Below are positions 29,038-38,240 of a stretch of DNA of 64,000 nucleotides, in pieces (positions within the stretch are counted from its first letter, which is position 1; every line of letters begins with the position of its first letter). The DNA lies in assembly GCA_963828185.1 (NCBI GenBank), contig CAWHDV010000002.1:124001-188000 (forward strand). The letters run 5' to 3'. The translations under genes were made by a program, and so were the position numbers. The stretch comes from Rhodoblastus sp963828185. Its GTDB lineage: Bacteria > Pseudomonadota > Alphaproteobacteria > Rhizobiales > Beijerinckiaceae. The notes under the pieces are model-generated. The model saw only the letters and a program-made list of their open reading frames with translations, was not told the origin of the DNA and made no database searches.

Positions 29038-29453
29038 GGCGTCTCGGGCGGCGTCCCACCCTCGGACGCCGGGTCGTCGCGGGAATCATCCATGAGCGAA
29101 ACGAGCACCGCGATGCGCATCAGCGCGGTCGGGCTTTTGGCGTCCAGTTTCTCGATCAGCCGCGCCCGGTAAGTCTCGACCGATTTCGGACTTACGGAGA
29201 GGCGCCGGGCGATTTCCTTGATTGAAAGCCCCTGGGCGATGGAATCGATGACTTCGCGCTCACGCGGCGACAAGGCCGCCATCTTGGCCAGGGCTTCCGC
29301 AGCCTCGGCGCGGAGGCGCGCCGCCGTGCTCATCCCCGGCGCCGCCCCCTGGCGATCCGATTCGGGCTCCGACCGGCCGGATCTCGCGACCTCGTCACTT
29401 GGCGAAGGGACATTGTTCTTGTTTTCGTTCTCGTCTTCCGCCGTGGCGTCCAT
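29034..29453 (-). CDS. LuxR-type DNA-binding protein without receiver domain
   Basis: From ATG 29453 the product has 139 residues. The N-terminal 60 are polar and disordered, and the rest is a LuxR-type helix-turn-helix (L-S-P-R-E-R-E-V-I-D-S-I-A-Q-G-L; V-S-P-K-S-V-E-T-Y-R-A-R-L-I-E-K). It has no receiver, so it cannot be phospho-controlled directly. The C-terminal domain is close to that of the gene at 29666, suggesting duplication followed by loss. The frame extends to 29561 without a better start. Coupled by ATGA to the gene at 28315. Confidence 0.75.
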   Translation of the reverse strand: MDATAEDENENKNNVPSPSDEVARSGRSEPESDRQGAAPGMSTAARLRAEAAEALAKMAALSPREREVIDSIAQGLSIKEIARRLSVSPKSVETYRARLIEKLDAKSPTALMRIAVLVSLMDDSRDDPASEGGTPPETP

Positions 29454-29665
29454 TATCGCTGAAATCCAATTCACATTTTCGTTATCACTTGTGAATAGCG
29501 GACTTCCTGAATCATTTCTTGTCGGATTGTTCCTGACAAGCAGAAGCTTCCACGCGGCCAATAAATCCCTTGCGACATTGGGGAACGAGCCGCCCGGACC
29601 ACTCAGATTAATACTGGTTTCGTGATATGTTTACTTGCGCGCCGATGCTCCAGACGCGGGCGGCT

Positions 29666-30295
29666 TCAAAAGCGCTCGTCGAGCGACGCAAGCAATGCGA
29701 TGCGCATCAGGTTCGCCGCCGATTTCGCATTCATCTTTTCAATCAGCCGCGCCCGATAAGTCTCGACCGACTTCGGGCTCAAAGCCAGGCTGCCGGCTAT
29801 TTCCTTGATGGTCAGGCCCTTGGCGAACCCATCGAGGACGTCGCGCTCACGTCGTGACAGCGCGCTCAGCCTCGTCATTGCATTGGCCGTTTGCGCTCGC
29901 AGGCGGACGGTCGTGCCGAAGCCATCCATCGCGCGTCGGATCGCCGCGATCAACATTGTCGTGTCCAACGACTTTTCGATAAACTCGGAAGCGCCCGCGC
30001 GGATGGCTTCGGTCGCAGGCGAACCGTCGCGCAACGCGCCCACGGCGACCACGGACAAAGAATTGCTCATGACGGCGAGCGCGCGAATAAGGTCTAGTCC
30101 ACTTGCGGTGGCGCGGGAGACTTCCACGATCACGCAATCTCGCCGCGCGGCGTTCAACTCGCTGAGAAACGCCGCTGCAGAGCCATAAGCCCTGACCTCA
30201 AGTCCCGTCGCACGCAAACTACTTGTTATGTTCAGCACATAATCTTCGTCTTCAGTGACAATATATACTTTTGCATAGTCGAACATAGCCGACAT
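29666..30295 (-). CDS. FixJ-type regulator with Asp-to-Glu receiver
   Basis: This 209-residue protein has a receiver-like domain (about residues 5-120) and a LuxR-type helix-turn-helix (L-S-R-R-E-R-D-V-L...P-K-S-V-E-T-Y-R-A-R). The phospho-acceptor position reads V-I-V-E-V-S, i.e. E58 in place of Asp, while the conserved Lys is kept (I-E-K-S-L-D). Glu at this place can mimic phosphorylation, so the protein may be constitutively active or work as a partner of the other two regulators. ATG 30295 is the likely start; the frame extends to 30328. Confidence 0.85.
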   Translation of the reverse strand: MSAMFDYAKVYIVTEDEDYVLNITSSLRATGLEVRAYGSAAAFLSELNAARRDCVIVEVSRATASGLDLIRALAVMSNSLSVVAVGALRDGSPATEAIRAGASEFIEKSLDTTMLIAAIRRAMDGFGTTVRLRAQTANAMTRLSALSRRERDVLDGFAKGLTIKEIAGSLALSPKSVETYRARLIEKMNAKSAANLMRIALLASLDERF

Positions 30296-30524
30296 CACGA
30301 TTACCCATCGCGGCGCTGCGCCTGCCATGAAATTCCATAAAGCCGCACCTTCGCCTTAAGCCTTGGCTTTTCCGTATGATTCAACTTGCAGGACGCGCCA
30401 AAGTTCAATCCGCGTCCGTGGCGCTCGGGAGCGGCGGCGGCGGGGACGAACCCTTCGGAAGGGCGATGGGAATTCGTACTGAAAACAACGTGACGTTTGC
30501 GGCGCCGCATGACCGGCGCGCGCG

Positions 30525-32921
30525 TCAATGTTGATCGCGGCTTCGCCCGGCCTCAGCCCCTGACGTCAGGGCCTCGGCCAGCTTGCGACGCAACTGTTCG
30601 GCGCTGACCGGCTTGTGCAGCAGATCGAAGCCGCTCGTACCGATGTCATGGATACATTCCCCGGCCGTATCGCCCGTCAGGACCAGGGTCGGAACCACTC
30701 GGCCAACCCGGCGCGCCAGTTCCTCGGCGGCGCCGACGCCGCTCAGGCCGCCGCCCAGGCGATAGTCCGTGACGATCGCGGCGAAGGCGCCAAGCGCCTC
30801 AGCCGCCAGCGCCAACGCCTGTTCCCCGCTGGCCGCCGCCATCGTCCGGTATCCCCATTCCTGCAGCATGGCTTCGAGCCCCTGCCGCAGGATGGCGTTG
30901 TCCTCGATGAGCAGGACGCAGCCGCCGGGGTCGTCCAGTTCGACTTCCTGCTTGACCGCCGGCGCGACGAACCTGATCACGGGCAGCGAAAGCGAGAACC
31001 GCGACCCCCGGCCGGACTTGGACGCCAGTTCGACTTTCGTCCCGAGCAGCGCCGCCAGCCTGGCGACGATGGCGAGGCCGAGACCGAGACCCCGTTCGAG
31101 GTCGCGCCCGGGATTGTTGAGCTGGAAGAATTCATCGAAGATCGCGGCCTGCTTTTCCTCGGCAATGCCGACGCCCGTGTCGATGACGTCGATCCTGACG
31201 TGATCGCCGCGGCGGCGCATGCCGATGAGGATTTTGCCGCTCGCCGTATAGCGGATCGCGTTCTCGATCAGGTTGCGCAGCGCGCGCTCCAGCAAGGCGG
31301 GATCGGTTCGAACAAAAAACTCGCGCCGCGCCATCCGCAACCCGAGCCCCATGTCCGCCGCCTTGGCCCGGTATTCGCCGCCAAGCCGCGCCAGCAGCGC
31401 GCCGAGATCGACGATCTCCACCGAGGGTTCGACGACGCCGGCGTCGAGGCGGGAAATATCGAGAATGGCGGTGAGCAGGCCGTTCAACCCGCCCAAGGCC
31501 TGCTTCATCATTTGCGCCGTCGATACGGCCTTGGGATTGGTCGCCACCTGGCGCTCGATCAGCGAGAGCAACAGCACCAGCGACTGCACCGGCTGGCGCA
31601 GGTCATGACTGGCCGCCGCGAGGAACTTCGACTTTGCAAGGTTGGCGCGCTCCGCTTCCGCCTTGGCGGCGGCGAGATCGCCCTCAATCGCCTTTTGCGT
31701 GGATATGTCGCGGAAACAGACGGAAATGCCGCCTTCACGCGTTGGATAAACGCTGAAAGCCGTCCATCGCCCGAGGATCGGCGAAACGAATTCGAATTCG
31801 CGCGGCTGTTTCCCGGTCATCACTTGCCGATAATTGGCGTGCACCGCCGTGTCCCGAACCATGGGGAAGACGTCGAAAAAATAACGGCCGATCGCCTCGT
31901 CACGTCTCTTCTCGAGGACCGCTTCCGCCCGCGCGTTGAAATAAACGAACCGCCAGTTCGCGTCCAAGGCGTAGAATCCGTCGGCGATGCTGGCGAGGAT
32001 TTCATCCGCCTTGTCCCTGGCCGCCGCCAGGGCGTCGCGGGCCTCGATTGTCGGCGTGACGTCGAGAAGGGTGGCGAAAACGCGCGCCGCCTTATGATCG
32101 ATGTCGCACTCGGGCCTCCAGTCGCTCTCGAACCAGCGCTCCACCCCGTCGTCGCCGATGAGCCGATAGCGAAGCTTGCCGCTCCCGCCGGCGAAGATGT
32201 CGTCGAACATGGCCGAAACCGCCGGCCGGTCGGCCAGAACCACTTTTGCCAGCAGGCCGGACCGCGCGCCTTCCAGCCTGCCGCCGTCCGGCGGCGTTCG
32301 TGGCTTGTAGCCCATCACATCGACGAAATTTTCCGCCAGCCGAACCCATTGCCGGGTCAGATCGAATTGAACGTAGGTCAGTCGTGCGGCGTCGGCGGCG
32401 CGGTGCAACCGGGCCTCTGACTGGCCCAGTTCCCGGTGCAACATGGCCGCGGCGGACGCGTATCCAAGGAAACGCCCGAGCCGCGTGGTCCCTGCCCGTT
32501 GTTCAAGCTCATCCTGCTCGGCGATTTCGTCGGTGATATCGCGTATGGCGCCGACCAGCTTGCCGGGCGCGTCGCCCTCGAGGGCGATCTGCGCGTTGAA
32601 CTTGATCCAGCGCAGAGCCCCGTCGTTGGCGCGACGGATGCGGTAGGCCAGTTCGAAATGGCGCGGGCCGTCAGGCTCCAGCGCCGCCGCGTAGGCCGCG
32701 TCAAAGTGGAGAGCGTCTTCTGGAAGGATCAGGCGCGCGAACAATTCGCGGGTGATTTCCGCGTCGGGCTCGAGCCCGAAGATAGCCTTGGTCGCCGCAG
32801 GCCAGTTTTTCGTGCGGGCGACCGCGTCCCAGTTCCAGCCGCCGGCGTTTCCGAGCCTTGCTCGCGGCCCGTGCTCTATCGGCTGCATCGTCACGAACGG
32901 TGGGGCTTTCGTGACGATCAT
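30525..32921 (-). CDS. multi-PAS hybrid histidine kinase
   Basis: From ATG 32921 the protein has 798 residues and no membrane helix. It shows about three PAS regions (roughly residues 30-130, 165-290, 305-420), a dimerisation helix with H439 in A-A-S-H-D-L-R-Q-P-V-Q-S-L, an ATPase domain (N-L-I-E-N-A-I-R-Y; D-T-G-V-G-I; G-L-G-L-G-L-A-I), and a C-terminal receiver with D719 in I-V-T-D-Y-R-L. The S-H-D-L-R-Q-P type is that of NahK/RcsC-like hybrids. Three FixJ-type regulators follow on the same strand and are probable outputs. The start could also be further upstream (frame open to 33011). Confidence 0.88.
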   Translation of the reverse strand: MIVTKAPPFVTMQPIEHGPRARLGNAGGWNWDAVARTKNWPAATKAIFGLEPDAEITRELFARLILPEDALHFDAAYAAALEPDGPRHFELAYRIRRANDGALRWIKFNAQIALEGDAPGKLVGAIRDITDEIAEQDELEQRAGTTRLGRFLGYASAAAMLHRELGQSEARLHRAADAARLTYVQFDLTRQWVRLAENFVDVMGYKPRTPPDGGRLEGARSGLLAKVVLADRPAVSAMFDDIFAGGSGKLRYRLIGDDGVERWFESDWRPECDIDHKAARVFATLLDVTPTIEARDALAAARDKADEILASIADGFYALDANWRFVYFNARAEAVLEKRRDEAIGRYFFDVFPMVRDTAVHANYRQVMTGKQPREFEFVSPILGRWTAFSVYPTREGGISVCFRDISTQKAIEGDLAAAKAEAERANLAKSKFLAAASHDLRQPVQSLVLLLSLIERQVATNPKAVSTAQMMKQALGGLNGLLTAILDISRLDAGVVEPSVEIVDLGALLARLGGEYRAKAADMGLGLRMARREFFVRTDPALLERALRNLIENAIRYTASGKILIGMRRRGDHVRIDVIDTGVGIAEEKQAAIFDEFFQLNNPGRDLERGLGLGLAIVARLAALLGTKVELASKSGRGSRFSLSLPVIRFVAPAVKQEVELDDPGGCVLLIEDNAILRQGLEAMLQEWGYRTMAAASGEQALALAAEALGAFAAIVTDYRLGGGLSGVGAAEELARRVGRVVPTLVLTGDTAGECIHDIGTSGFDLLHKPVSAEQLRRKLAEALTSGAEAGRSRDQH

Positions 32922-33115
32922 GCTTGATTTCACCCCACAAACACGCCGGATCGGAAACCCGACCGTCACAGAACCGATTTGGGCGCCGTGGCGCCACGCG
33001 TCGCAACGCACTTTTTAAAAGCGCGCAATCAATAGCGTAAACCGCCTTCGCCCGCTTGTCAGGATATGCCTGACAAGCCCTGGCCTTTGCCGCGTCCGCC
33101 GGATCAAAAGCGGCG

Positions 33116-33466
33116 TCAATCGAAACCGGGATTCAGCGCCTGGCAGGCGGCGGCGACCGCCTCCGGCCGATGGCCGCCGGCGGCGGCGAATTCCAGCAGC
33201 AGCGCCTCGTCACTGGCCAGATGCGCCATCAGGCCGGCCAGGAATCCCTCCTGCGCCGCGGCCCGCCGCAAATGCGCCACATCGAGGCCGGAAAGGTTGA
33301 GGAAGCGCGACATGCGCTCGGGCTCGGCGGCGAGGAAGGCGAGCGCCGCGACGGCGAGTGCTTCCGCCTTCTCTCTGGTTGGCGGCCGGTCGGGGGGAAT
33401 GCGGGGCGGCAAGGCGGTGTTTCCGAATGATAAATTTAACGAAACGAGTCTGGCGCAAATTTTCAT
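33116..33466 (-). CDS. DUF3572 family protein
   Basis: The 116-residue protein matches DUF3572: A-E-A-L-A-V-A-A-L-A-F-L-A-A-E-P-E-R-M-S-R-F-L, then L-S-G-L-D-V-A-H-L-R-R-A-A, and a C-terminal A-A-A-C-Q-A-L-N-P-G. It is all helical. The function is unknown, but the gene commonly lies divergent from divK in this order, as here. Confidence 0.85.
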   Translation of the reverse strand: MKICARLVSLNLSFGNTALPPRIPPDRPPTREKAEALAVAALAFLAAEPERMSRFLNLSGLDVAHLRRAAAQEGFLAGLMAHLASDEALLLEFAAAGGHRPEAVAAACQALNPGFD

Positions 33467-33544
33467 TTCGTCAATTTATATCACTTAGGTTCAATCCCGG
33501 CGGCTGCGAAAGATTCGGGCCACATTAGGCTTTGGCGGATCGTG

Positions 33545-33916
33545 ATGAAGAAGACAGTCCTGATCGTTGAAGACAATGAGCTGAACATGAAGCTCTTCAA
33601 CGACCTGCTCGAAGCGCACGGCTATTTGACCGTTCAGACCAAGAACGGGGTCGAGGCGGTGAAGCTGGCGCGCGAGCATATGCCGAACCTGATCCTGATG
33701 GACATTCAGCTGCCGGAGGTCTCGGGCCTGCAGGTGACGCAATGGCTCAAGGACGATCCCGCCCTCGCCCATATCCCCGTCGTCGCCATTACCGCCTTCG
33801 CCATGAAGGGCGATGAGGAAAAAATCCGCCAGGGCGGCTGCGAGGCCTATCTGTCGAAGCCGATTTCGGTGGTCAAGTTCCTGGAAACCGTCCGCAATTA
33901 CATCGGAGACGAGTGA
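33545..33916 (+). CDS. divK: cell-cycle response regulator DivK
   Basis: DivK is a single-domain regulator (123 residues) that controls CckA through DivL and is itself set by PleC and DivJ. The receiver is complete: V-E-D-N-E-L-N-M-K-L-F-N-D-L-L, phospho-acceptor D53 in L-I-L-M-D-I-Q-L-P-E-V-S-G, and K-P-I-S near the end. ATG 33545 follows an in-frame GTG 33542. pleD starts 32 bases downstream, so they form an operon. Confidence 0.96.
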   Translation: MKKTVLIVEDNELNMKLFNDLLEAHGYLTVQTKNGVEAVKLAREHMPNLILMDIQLPEVSGLQVTQWLKDDPALAHIPVVAITAFAMKGDEEKIRQGGCEAYLSKPISVVKFLETVRNYIGDE

Positions 33917-33948
33917 GTGCGGCGCTTCCGAATTTTTTTTGAAAGGCC

Positions 33949-35322
33949 ATGCCGATGACGGCCCGCGTGCTGGTGGTTGACGATGTCGTCCCCAATCTCA
34001 AGCTGCTCGAAGCGCGGCTGACGGCGGAATATTTCGAAGTGGTCACGGCGACCAACGGTTTCGAAGCGCTGGATATCTGCGAAAGGGGCGAATGCGACAT
34101 CGTCCTGCTCGACGTGATGATGCCCGGCATGGACGGTTTCGAGGTCTGCCGCAAGTTGAAGGCCAATCCCGAGACCCTGCACCTGCCGGTGGTCATGGTC
34201 ACCGCGCTCGACCAGACCGCCGACCGCGTCAAGGGCCTTGAGTGCGGCGCCGACGATTTCCTGACCAAGCCGATCGACGAAATCGCGCTGCTCGCCCGCG
34301 TCCGCTCGCTGGCGCGGCTCAAGCAGGTGGTGGACGAATTGCGCTCCCGCGCCGCGACGTCCGCGACGCTTGGCGTCACCGCGGCCGTGCGGCATTCGCT
34401 CGACGACGGTCTCGGCGGCCGGGTCCTGCTGGTCGATGACCGCGTCAATTCCTCCGATCGCCTGATCGCCGCCCTGCGCGGCCGTTACGAAGTCGACGTC
34501 GAGGGCGATCCGCTGCAGGCCCTGACGCGCGCCGGCGAACGCGATTACGAACTGGTCGTCGTCAGCCTCGGGCTGGCCAATTTCGACGGGTTGCGGCTGT
34601 GCAGCCAGTTGCGCTCGCTCGACCGCACCCGCCATACCCCGCTTCTCATGCTGGCCGATCTGGAAGACCGCCAGCGCATCCTGCGCGGGCTCGACCTCGG
34701 CGTGAACGACTATATCGTCCGCCCGATCGACAAGAACGAGATCATCGCCCGCGTCCGCACCCAGGTCCGCCGCAAGCGCTACGCCGACAGCCTGCGCAAC
34801 AATGTCCAGGCGGCGATGGAAATGGCGGTCGTCGATCCGCTGACCGGCCTCAACAACAGGCGCTATCTCGAATCGCATCTCGTCGGCCTGCTGGAGCAGG
34901 CGGCGCAGAAGGGCCGTCCCGTTTCGACGATGATCCTCGACATCGATCATTTCAAGCGGGTGAACGACAGCTACGGCCACGACGCCGGCGATGAAGTGCT
35001 GAAATCGTTCGCGGCGCGGGTCAAGCGCGTGGTGCGCGGCGGCGACCTGATGTGCCGCTTCGGCGGCGAGGAGTTCATCGTCGTCATGCCCGACACCAAA
35101 TTGTCGATCGCGCAGATCGTCGGCGAGCGAATTCGCGCCGCGGTCGCCGGCGCCCCGTTCGAAATCGAAAAAGGCGCGCGCGCCATTCCGGTGACGGTCT
35201 CGATCGGCGTCGCCGATTCGAATGGCGACGACACGCCCGACGCCTTGTTCAGGCGCGCCGACCAGGCGCTGTATCTGTCGAAGAACAGCGGCCGCAACCG
35301 CGTCACCGCCGCAGCGGCGTGA
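33949..35322 (+). CDS. pleD: diguanylate cyclase PleD
   Basis: PleD makes cyclic di-GMP when phosphorylated and promotes the swarmer-to-stalked/attached transition. The 457-residue protein has receiver 1 with D55 (V-L-L-D-V-M-M-P-G-M-D-G), an adaptor receiver 2 that lacks the Asp (V-V-V-S-L-G-L), and a GGDEF domain with active-site G-G-E-E-F at about 372-376. The product-inhibition site R-G-G-D lies just upstream. GAAAGG precedes ATG 33949; ATG 33955 is the alternative. Coupled with divK. Confidence 0.95.
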   Translation: MPMTARVLVVDDVVPNLKLLEARLTAEYFEVVTATNGFEALDICERGECDIVLLDVMMPGMDGFEVCRKLKANPETLHLPVVMVTALDQTADRVKGLECGADDFLTKPIDEIALLARVRSLARLKQVVDELRSRAATSATLGVTAAVRHSLDDGLGGRVLLVDDRVNSSDRLIAALRGRYEVDVEGDPLQALTRAGERDYELVVVSLGLANFDGLRLCSQLRSLDRTRHTPLLMLADLEDRQRILRGLDLGVNDYIVRPIDKNEIIARVRTQVRRKRYADSLRNNVQAAMEMAVVDPLTGLNNRRYLESHLVGLLEQAAQKGRPVSTMILDIDHFKRVNDSYGHDAGDEVLKSFAARVKRVVRGGDLMCRFGGEEFIVVMPDTKLSIAQIVGERIRAAVAGAPFEIEKGARAIPVTVSIGVADSNGDDTPDALFRRADQALYLSKNSGRNRVTAAAA

Positions 35323-35331
35323 TCGACGGCC

Positions 35332-36489
35332 ATGAACGACAACTCGGCCGAGACGCGGAAATTTGGTGGGATCGAACTCTGCCGCTTCCTGTGCGCCCTG
35401 GCGGTGGTGATCTATCATTTTCAGCAGTTTTTCTGCTCCAGGGTGTGGATATACGCGATAGACGCCGATGTCGCCGGCCGCGCCGCCTACCCGCTCTATG
35501 GGGCCCTCGCCCCCTTTTACCATCAAGGCGATAGCGCCGTGCGGGTGTTCTGGGCGATTTCCGGCTTCATCTTCTTCTGGAAATACGCCGAACCGATCCA
35601 CGACCGCACAATTGACGGCGCCAAGTTCTTCGTCTGGAGGTTCGCCCGACTCTATCCGCTGCACCTGCTGACCCTCGCGGTCGTCGCCGGCCTGCAGGCG
35701 CTTTATCTGCTTGGCCACAAGGACTATTTTATCTATCCGGCGGGACTGGCCGAATTGCCGTCGCAATTGCTCATGTGGTCGAATTGGCTCTTCTCCATGC
35801 CCAAGAGCTTCAACGGCCCGATCTGGAGCGTCTCGGTCGAGGTCCTGACATATGGCGCGTTTTTCGCGCTGGCGCGGCTTGCGCGCCCCGACGCCAGGCT
35901 TCGGCTCGCTGCGGTGCTTGCGGCGTTCGTCCTCCTGACCACCCCCTTCGGCGCGCGCGTCTGGGATGCGGCTAATTGCGCGCTCCTGTTCTTCGGCGGC
36001 GGCTATGTGCAGCTCGTGGTCACGCGTCTGGCCCCTTCACTCCGGCGCCCGGCCTTCTGGATCGCCGTCGCCGCCGTCGTCGTGTCGGCCGTTTCCACGT
36101 TCCACGATGGCCTCGCCGAGTCCAATCCCACGCCCAGCCGGATGCTCTTCTTCGTGCTGGCGATCGTCGCCGCCTTCGCCCTGATCGAGGACGCCTTGCC
36201 GCTCGACCTCAGCCGCGCAGGCAAGCTCGGCGAACTGACCTACGGCTCGTATCTCTGGCACTTTCCATTGCAGATCGCGCTGGTTCTCGTCGTCGACGCG
36301 ATGGGCCTGAGCCGAGCCTCGCTGCTGTCGCCGCTCGTGCTTGCGCTTTGGCTCGGCGCGACCTTTGCCCTCGCCGCCGCCAGCCATCGCTATTTCGAAC
36401 TGCCGGCGCAAACGGCGATCCGCGCCGCCTACCTGAAGCGCATCGGCAAGGCCACGCAGGCGCCCGGCGCGGCCGAGCCCGTTTGCTGA
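35332..36489 (+). CDS. acyltransferase family 3 membrane protein
   Basis: The 385-residue integral membrane protein is an OafA/NodX-type O-acyltransferase with about ten membrane helices. Signs are the start G-I-E-L-C-R-F-L-C-A-L-A-V-V-I-Y-H and W-S-V-S-V-E near residue 165. Such enzymes transfer acetyl or other acyl groups to exported sugars. It begins 9 bases after pleD, so it may be cotranscribed, which would place a surface-sugar modifier directly under the c-di-GMP gene's promoter. The substrate is unknown. Confidence 0.85.
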   Translation: MNDNSAETRKFGGIELCRFLCALAVVIYHFQQFFCSRVWIYAIDADVAGRAAYPLYGALAPFYHQGDSAVRVFWAISGFIFFWKYAEPIHDRTIDGAKFFVWRFARLYPLHLLTLAVVAGLQALYLLGHKDYFIYPAGLAELPSQLLMWSNWLFSMPKSFNGPIWSVSVEVLTYGAFFALARLARPDARLRLAAVLAAFVLLTTPFGARVWDAANCALLFFGGGYVQLVVTRLAPSLRRPAFWIAVAAVVVSAVSTFHDGLAESNPTPSRMLFFVLAIVAAFALIEDALPLDLSRAGKLGELTYGSYLWHFPLQIALVLVVDAMGLSRASLLSPLVLALWLGATFALAAASHRYFELPAQTAIRAAYLKRIGKATQAPGAAEPVC

Positions 36490-36536
36490 CGGCCTCGCCC
36501 CCTGTTTCGCAAAACGTCTTTCGCCGGAGCCAGCCC

Positions 36537-37313
36537 ATGTCCGAACTGCTGCCGACGCCATGGATCGTCGCGCATCGCTGCGTCGATTTGAGCGCGCGAT
36601 TCGGTTCGGAACCGCTTGACCGACTGGTCGGCGCGGCCAGATCGGACGAAAACGCCCTGGCTTCGATGGAGGCGCGGTTTCGCGCCGGCTTCGGCGTCGA
36701 AACCGATCTGCGCGGCGATGCGCGGGCTGCCGAGGCGGGCATCCTGATCTCGCACGATCCACCCGTTTTCGGCGGCGATCATCCGACGCTGGCCCAGGTT
36801 TTCGATCTCTACCGCCGCGTTGGCGAGCGCGGCTGCCTGGCGCTCAACGTCAAGGACTCCGGCCTGCAGGCGCGGCTCAAGCCCATGCTCGACAAGTTCG
36901 GCGTCACCAATTACTTCACTTTCGACGGCGCCGTTCCCGACGTGCTCGCCGATGGACTTTTCGGAATCACGGCTTTCGGGCGTGAAAGCGAGATGGAGCC
37001 CTTCGACCTGACGGAGGGCCGGCGTCCCCTGCCGAATTACGCAACCGTCGCCGGGGTCTGGATGGATAATTTCCAGCCCGGTTTCTGGATCGACGACGAA
37101 GCCATCGCCCGGCATTTCGCGCGCGGCAAGGATGTCGCCCTGGTTTCGCCGGAATTGCATGGCTGGGGGCGGCAGGATCGGGGCGAGACGCTGATGCGCT
37201 ACTGGACGCTTTATCGCGCAAGCCTGGAGGCGTTGCGACCGAAATTTCCTCTGCGTCGCCTTTTGATCTGCACGAAATTTCCCAGCCTGGCGCGGGACTT
37301 CTTCAACGTTTGA
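36537..37313 (+). CDS. GDPD-like phosphodiesterase family protein
   Basis: The 258-residue protein resembles glycerophosphodiester phosphodiesterases: W-I-V-A-H-R-C at the start (HR motif, with Cys where Gly is usual), V-E-T-D-L-R (acidic metal ligands), and I-S-H-D-P-P. The later barrel is short and diverged, so activity is uncertain. Relatives appear in capsule or surface-sugar loci. CGGAG lies about 10 bases before ATG 36537. A terminator follows at 37353, closing the pleD-acyltransferase-GDPD run. Confidence 0.7.
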   Translation: MSELLPTPWIVAHRCVDLSARFGSEPLDRLVGAARSDENALASMEARFRAGFGVETDLRGDARAAEAGILISHDPPVFGGDHPTLAQVFDLYRRVGERGCLALNVKDSGLQARLKPMLDKFGVTNYFTFDGAVPDVLADGLFGITAFGRESEMEPFDLTEGRRPLPNYATVAGVWMDNFQPGFWIDDEAIARHFARGKDVALVSPELHGWGRQDRGETLMRYWTLYRASLEALRPKFPLRRLLICTKFPSLARDFFNV

Positions 37314-37352
37314 TCCCCGGGGTTTGTGCTTCTTTAACAGGTTAATTGATAG

Positions 37353-37378
37353 AAACGGACTGCGTGTCGTCCGTTTTT
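37353..37378 (+). terminator. Rho-independent terminator after the GDPD-like gene
   Basis: AAACGGAC and GTCCGTTT form an 8-base-pair stem with an 8-base loop, continued by T. It ends the transcript 40 bases past the stop. Confidence 0.75.
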
Positions 37379-37448
37379 AACCGCAACTTGCGGAAGTTCA
37401 TTTCCCGCGCGCTCGCAAAAATGGCCGCCGCTCCAGATCGGACACCAC

Positions 37449-38240
37449 ATGCCAGATCGCATCATGATCTTCATACCCGTCTATAATTGCGAGAAGCAAT
37501 TGCCGCGGGTTCTGGCCCGGATTGACGGTCGCGTCCGGGCGCTGGTCGAAGAAATCGTGGTGATCGATAATCGCAGCGCCGACGCCACGCTCGACGCAGG
37601 CGCCGCGGCGGCCCGCGCTCTCGGCCTGAAAGTTACCTTTTTGCGCAACAGGGAGAACTTCTCGCTCGGCGGCTCGATCAAGCGCGCCTTCCTGTACGCC
37701 ATCGAGAAGAGCTACGATTTCATGATCACCCTGCACGGCGACGACCAGGGCGACATTGCCGACCTGTTGCCGGCGCTGGAAAGCGGCGAATATCGCGCCA
37801 ACGACCTGACCATCGGCGCGAGGTTTCATCCGCGATCGAAGCTGGTCGGATATTCGCTGACCCGCATTCTCGGCAACCGCCTGCTCAACGCCGCATGTTC
37901 CCTGATCGCCGGCCGGCGAACAGACGACCTCATCGCCGGTCTCAACATCTTTCGCGTCGCATTCTTCCGCGACCGTTTCTTCCTTCGTTTTCCCGACAAC
38001 CTGACCTTCGACGTCCACGTCCTGCTCTACGCGTTCAGCCGGAACGCCAAAGTCGCCTTTGTGCCGATCACCTGGCGCGAGGAAGACCAGATCAGCAACG
38101 CCAGGGTGTTCAAACAGGCCTTTATCATCCTTCGCCTGTTCGCAGATTACGTCCTCGATCGAAAGGGCGTGTTTGCCGCCGACAAGAGCGGACGGCCTGA
38201 CGATTTTGTCTATGAGTTCGACGTGGTAGGCGCGGCATGA
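37449..38240 (+). CDS. family 2 glycosyltransferase (DPM1-like)
   Basis: The 263-residue cytosolic enzyme has a GT-A fold: I-F-I-P-V-Y-N-C-E at the start, V-V-I-D-N-R-S-A-D, and the metal site L-H-G-D-D-Q-G-D. The likely acceptor segment R-F-H-P-R-S-K is in the middle. It has no C-terminal membrane helices. Enzymes of this type often charge undecaprenyl phosphate with a sugar for a membrane glycosyltransferase. The next gene overlaps by 4 bases (ATGA) and encodes a large membrane protein, the probable partner. Confidence 0.88.
   Translation: MPDRIMIFIPVYNCEKQLPRVLARIDGRVRALVEEIVVIDNRSADATLDAGAAAARALGLKVTFLRNRENFSLGGSIKRAFLYAIEKSYDFMITLHGDDQGDIADLLPALESGEYRANDLTIGARFHPRSKLVGYSLTRILGNRLLNAACSLIAGRRTDDLIAGLNIFRVAFFRDRFFLRFPDNLTFDVHVLLYAFSRNAKVAFVPITWREEDQISNARVFKQAFIILRLFADYVLDRKGVFAADKSGRPDDFVYEFDVVGAA

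Noticed and set aside
33898..35766. 622-codon minus-strand frame over pleD
   Set aside because: Antisense shadow of pleD and the acyltransferase; no recognisable motif.
37331..37350. TTAACAGGTTAATT as a CtrA site
   Set aside because: The spacing is 4 bases, not 7, so it does not fit the consensus; it lies next to a terminator.
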